Source of the DNA: Lethocerus indicus
Taxonomy: Eukaryota; Arthropoda; Insecta; Hemiptera; Belostomatidae
Length of the DNA: 64,000 nucleotides
Assembly (NCBI GenBank): GCA_019843655.1
Contig: JACDQD010000005.1
Location: 6,475,575-6,539,574, forward strand
Direction of reading: 5' to 3'
This document shows, in pieces, positions 59,667-64,000 of the stretch. Each line of letters starts with the position of its first letter. The first letter of the stretch is position 1. Position numbers and translations under genes: made by a program. The notes under the pieces are model-generated. The model made no database searches. It had not been told where the DNA came from and saw only the letters and a list, made by a program, of their open reading frames with translations.

Positions 59667-60910
59667 CTAAATGTTAGCCGGCGACAGGTTTTCGAAACCA
59701 ACCTCCTCCTGATTCTTGGTTTACTCTTGTTGTTGCTCCCTCACGGCGAATCTTCTTAAGGAAACCTTGGAGGGTGCGCAACAATTGGGTTCAGAAACGG
59801 TAAATCGGATACGCCTCTTCCCCTAACTTGCAACAACTATGTGTCGCTTAACCCAATCGTAGTTTAAACAAGTAGTATTATGAAATGTTCTTATTCTTGT
59901 GTATAATCGACACGAATTAAGTCCTTTACATGAATAAGTAAGCACTTACAGAATATTAACAGCGGGTGGAATGAAATTCTCAAAACTGCTTCTTAGAATT
60001 TCAAATGAATAATACAAATATGAAATTAACGAAAGAAACATATTCGAAACCGTCATAAGGGTTATACGGATGTCGGATCCACAAACGTTAAGCTCCACTG
60101 CACCACAATACACAACTACCGGTTCAATCGTAGGGGAGATGATATATATACATATATATCAAATAATGTGCCATTAAAACGTTTAGTGAATAGAAAAGCT
60201 GTCACCGGCATTGTGTCGCCAACCCATTATGCACTTTATATTAACTTGTACTCGCACCCCGGACATAAAACGGTACTTCCTATTGTATTGATTTGGGGTT
60301 ATTCTTTATATTCAGAATATCGCTTTAAAATCAAGTTTTACGGGTTAAAATCTGTCGCAATGAAGTTCGGATCCGAGCAATTCCAATCGGTATTTGTATG
60401 CTAATTACCCTGGCAGATTGAAACATTCCAACAGTTAAGGCCCGGAAGGTCGACACTATAACAGCCATATTTCTCGGTTAATTTCTAGTCCAGAGATTTG
60501 CTATTAAATGAATTCCTACGCTGTTATCCTAGTTAATTTACATAGCACGTCCGGAAAAATGGTCATAAGTTTAACGGCAATAGATTAGAATATATTGCAC
60601 CTGATAGGGGTCGAAAGGTCGGTATACCGTATTTAACAAGGCACGATATTAATTTGTATCTGTATGCGAATATTAATTTCACGTTAGCCAAATACCGACC
60701 CGCGCATCATTCCCAGCAATATTGCGTTTTCGGTGTTAAACGGGCTTTTAATTAGATGCAATTTGAAATTGAAGGAAAATTTGACCCTACGACGGAATAA
60801 TGCGCGTTTACGCCCAGTCTCTCTAACCCACGAGCAATGCAATTTACAAGTTGCAGTTTACTAAAATCTGTAATTCGTTTCGGAATACCTCGCGCCGAAA
60901 TTGTCCCACG
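59667..60910. other. noncoding stretch
   Basis: No gene is seen. An AT palindrome-like stretch lies at 60139-60158. The frame at 60168-60404 matches nothing known. Confidence 0.5.
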
Positions 60911-61001
60911 CTGCTACTGAAGATCGGCTGAGAGCAGCCGAAACCGGCTTAGCAAAAGACCAAAACAGGGACAGGAGACGGATGCCCGTGAAAACTACAA
61001 T
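60911..61001 (+). mobile_element. half-copy of the hammerhead-bearing family
   Basis: One arm only: GCTACTGAAGA, a longer stem-loop, GAAACCGG, TTAGCAAAAGACC, then degraded outer sequence (GGGACAGGAGACGG). The stem II region at 60924-60939 has a five-pair GGCTG/CAGCC stem with an AGAG loop, longer than elsewhere. The bases at the cleavage triplet read GCT instead of GTC, so self-cleavage is not expected. No flanking duplication was identified. Confidence 0.7.
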
Positions 61002-62179
61002 CTTAATTCCTTAAATGTATATTTACAAAATTACAATAATTTTCCAACTGTTGATAATCAGTTTCTAAGAAATACTGATAACTGCTTTCAGACTGTAAAA
61101 GTCTAATAAATGCTGTTTCAGCATTATATTAGTTAAAATTTCGAAATCGAAACATAAATATCTATACTACGGTTACTTAATTTTTTATCCTACATCGTTT
61201 TCCTATTTTACATCAGTCAAACACCGCACTATTTAGCTTTAGTAATAAATAAATGTATAATAATAAAATGTCGCCATTTTCCGTTGTCTATTCGGTCATA
61301 AGCCATACCGGTTCCGAGAACAGAATCATTGTTATCTGTAAATCATTTTCAGTTTAATATCCCTTCGGGCACTCTTTATAATTGGAGCAGTACTGTCAGT
61401 TAGGCAGGCGATAAAGCCTAAATCGTGCTACGGGGAAGCATCAACCAATCAGAGCTGCATAGACGGCCTATTCTCATTCCTAGCCCACTGGGGTCCACTT
61501 TCGACATTAATGGGACAGTGTCTCGACGTCAGAAACAAAACGAGTGGGACCGCGTTTCGCTCCCTCCCTCCCTACTCCTCGACAGGGGCGGTAATTGCCC
61601 GTCGCGAATTAACAAGTCATCGGAGCCTAATATAATCTGGAGCTGAGGATGAGTGCTCTACTTCGAGGGGGGGGTTGGGGTTGGTTGAGGGAAGAAGGCT
61701 CTTTTTATGCCCGCTGGAAATCGTTGCTCGGCTGCCACGAGTCATTTAACACTGGCAGTTGAGCCTAGTTTATAACCCTGTTTGGAGGGTGTAAGGGGTG
61801 GGCGCGGGGCTGGCGACCCCTCCGATCCACTTTCCCGACATTTGGCGGTGGCCAATGGGCCCACTGGGCCGTGGATCTATTTAATTATCGCTACAATTAA
61901 ATATAACACCCCCCTCGCTGCAAATCACGCTACATTTGACGGTAGGGGTTGTCCGTCTGACGTATATCGTTCTTGCAAAACTAATGCTAGTCGAGGAATA
62001 ATTGTTTTCGGGCGATTCGACATTAACATCATCCCTCAACCATTCAAAATCCTTTTCGATTAACGCCCATAATATTATATTGCAATCACGCTGATTCATC
62101 GCGGTGATGAATCCAACAATCTAATATTACCCATATTACTTTGTTCTCGCTTTTGTCTCCGCAAAACGATCTATAATAT
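61002..62179. other. noncoding stretch
   Basis: No gene is seen. A GC-rich patch occurs at about 61640-61870. Frames at 61425-61646 and 61782-62063 are unrecognised. Confidence 0.5.
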
Positions 62180-62225
62180 CGTAGATTTGTTGTGTTTCTG
62201 TCTCCTCTCGCTGGTTTGGTCTTTT

Positions 62226-62262
62226 GCTAGACCGGCTTCGGCTGCTCGCCGTCTTCAGTAGC
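62226..62262 (-). ncRNA. hammerhead-ribozyme-like motif, damaged
   Basis: Core CTGAAGA and GTC are kept, but GAAA reads GAAG and stem II begins CGGC. The change from A to G at the start of stem III breaks the pair before the cleavage triplet, so it is probably inactive. Confidence 0.4.
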
Positions 62263-62370
62263 GGTGTTAGTCACTATTGGCACTTGGGATGTTTTTCGGG
62301 CATCCTCACTGCCCACTGTCACTTCTGCTGGACCGGTTAGACGGTGACAGCGCCAATAGTGACTAACGCC

Positions 62371-62407
62371 GCTACTGAAGATGGCGATCAGCCGAAACCG
62401 GTCTAGC
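62371..62407 (+). ncRNA. hammerhead-ribozyme-like motif
   Basis: GCTA at 62371-62374, CTGAAGA at 62375-62381, stem-loop II TGGCGATCAGCC, GAAA at 62394-62397, GTC at 62401-62403 and TAGC at 62404-62407. All elements are present. Only the stem II loop differs from the copy at 59576. Confidence 0.5.
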
Positions 62408-62543
62408 GCAAGACCAAACCAGCGAGAGGAGACAGAAAAACAACAAATCTACGGTATTCCAACCCCTCGCAGACCACAAAACAGGTTGAACGGTGTCTAA
62501 TATATTCTATGTTAATTTTTATTGTTCCATCTTCTTGCAGCCG

Positions 62544-62710
62544 AATCGGATAAGCTTTGTTGCGAAGATCTCACCGGAAGCCAGTTAGTGATACTAGTGA
62601 CAATTCAAGTTCCGGTCGCGGAATCCTTTTCTCACTTATTATCAAATTCATCCACTGGATTAGGCCAAAAACTTCGTAGAGTAGACTTTTTTATCGCGAT
62701 ATATCGCTAA
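62544..62710 (+). CDS. candidate terminal exon, unknown product
   Basis: A strong acceptor, CATCTTCTTGCAG, precedes position 62544. The frame ESDKLCCEDLTGSQLVILV continues open for about 55 codons to TAA. I recognise no domain, and no polyadenylation signal is obvious just downstream. It starts about 60 bp beyond the foldback element. Chance cannot be excluded. Confidence 0.2.
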
Positions 62711-64000
62711 CAATGGATCTTAAATCCATTACTGATTATCGGTAGTAATGGCTCTGTTCCTTTTTTCCCGAATGCAATTAAAAAAATGAGACCGGACAAC
62801 TGTTTTCAACTGAGTTCAAGCGACGAAAACATCCGATCCCCTAATGTAATTGTTGGCCGACCCGAAACTCTTTTTCTGAGGCCCCGAACGTCGGGCTAAT
62901 TCTTCTGTAGCCTCCCCGGCTAATTAACCGGCGGATTGTTGAAGGAATTCTACCTGGGGCTGTAGTCCAGTACGTCGCCTATTAATCTGTCCCAACCCGA
63001 TGGAAACTTTACAGTTAAAGCGATGGCCAAGTGGGAAGTGACTATAGGCGATCTCGATTGTCACCTGTGGCAGGCTAATAGCCTCTAATTGTCTCTTTTC
63101 TCGAGTAACAGTTTTCCGGCGGCCTCGCATTATTCACAACGCCGCCGTTAATTGGACCGACGGTCTAAATGATGGCCCCCATTTTATGCGGTTTTATCTC
63201 CCGTTTCTTTCTCTTTCTTTCTCCGGTCAATTAATTTATTCACTTTCCGACTGTTGGAACGCGCCGGAAAAATCTCGAAATCGTTCGCGCCCCAATTTGA
63301 TCACGATAAAAGTGCTGCGATGTTTTACACCCGAATACATAATCGAATTTACGAAAACAGAGCTCAAATTCAAATGAGCCATTTCCATCTAACATATTCT
63401 TTTCTGCTGGCAATGGACACTGTTTGTATTCACTATACTGTATGGAAAATAGTGCACCCTCATAATTAAGGGTTAAGTTCACTTTTCGAGATTTTTATAT
63501 ACTAACCAGCGCGATAAAAAGAAGAATATTTTAGAACATTGGCTGAAAAGTTTTTATCGCGTTTTGTTCTACACAGAAAATATTTGTATCATCTCTTTAA
63601 TTACCGCTAACACTTATGTAACCATTGACATACTATTACGTTTTCCAGTAGGAACTAATCTTTGAAACAAATTTTAAATGCGATCAATATTCCTTGAAAT
63701 ACGATTGTCCACGTAGACCCCTTATTTTGAAATACAGTGATACTATCGTTTAAATGTGTTAAAATACATTTTTAAAAATGAATTTTCGTTAGAATATCGA
63801 CTGTTAGCATTGAATAAACTGCAGGCCATTTGGGGCCGAGAGGGCCTTTAGGGCAATGGCCCGTTCATAGTCGTCTGAACCCGGATTGCTCCCCGGGTAA
63901 TGGTTCCATTCGTTAGAACGGAGGCGAAATAAAAAATAAAGTAACTAATTACAAAAAAAAAACAAAACGGGAGGAAATCAGTTTATCGTTTCGGAGAACG
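62711..64000. other. noncoding stretch to window end
   Basis: No gene is seen. The short frames at 63186-63482 on both strands match nothing known. Confidence 0.5.

Larger units (their letters stand above)
62180..62485 (-). mobile_element. full foldback copy in opposite orientation (about 306 bp)
   Basis: Arms 62180-62316 and 62317-62453 are inverted around a diverged centre. The asymmetric leader, ending in ACCACAAAACAGGT, lies on the right, so the sense strand is minus. Both arms keep the ribozyme-like segment (62226-62262 minus, 62371-62407 plus). The arms differ more than at 59317, so the copy is older. Flanking TCTATAATAT and TCTAATATAT are only a partial match and I do not claim a duplication. 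Confidence 0.8.

Overview
The window looks like gene-poor nuclear DNA from an invertebrate animal, most likely an arthropod. That placement is an inference from its character: AT-rich background, CpG not visibly depleted, many CT/GA, AC/AT and GT microsatellites, transposon remnants, and no compact run of genes. I found no complete protein-coding gene, rRNA, convincing tRNA or CRISPR array. Most short open frames begin at non-ATG codons or lie in low-complexity sequence and look like chance. The DNA could be intergenic or part of very long introns.

The best-supported contents are mobile elements. Three separate piggyBac-type insertions are present, each with its own terminal inverted repeats. 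They lie at 16146-16467 and 33589-34145 (both with intact TTAA duplications) and 57898-58540 (TTAA on the left, TTGA on the right). The third still carries a decayed, frame-broken piece of transposase including the C-terminal cysteine-rich domain.

The most interesting content is a family of short foldback elements at 20712-21059, 27339-27478, 39736-39853, 59317-59654 and about 62180-62485, with fragments near 45250, 57257 and 60911. Four copies are flanked by 12-15 bp direct duplications. Several arms carry a conserved 37-nt segment that can be read as a minimal hammerhead-type self-cleaving ribozyme: GCTA/TAGC stem I, CTGAAGA core, stem-loop II, GAAA, a self-complementary ACCGGT stem III and a GTC cleavage triplet. 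One extra base precedes stem II, so activity is uncertain. In the copy at 27339 the two inverted arms meet exactly at the predicted cleavage position. This suggests non-autonomous retroelements related to Penelope-like elements or retrozymes.

Possible pieces of host genes are weaker. A 654-bp ATG-free, CT- and GC-rich stretch (40164-40817) contains a strong splice donor at 40692 and may be a promoter with a noncoding first exon. A 52-bp segment at 10076-10127 is framed by good splice sites. Candidate acceptor-linked open frames end at 29957, 50982 and 62710. Other notable structures are a nearly perfect 33-bp palindrome made of two C/EBP-like half-sites (3742-3774), an 11-bp hairpin at 47229, a graded trinucleotide tract at 8878, an exact 24-mer shared between 8388 and 47821, and a pair of ~120-bp repeats near 56.4 and 56.9 kb.
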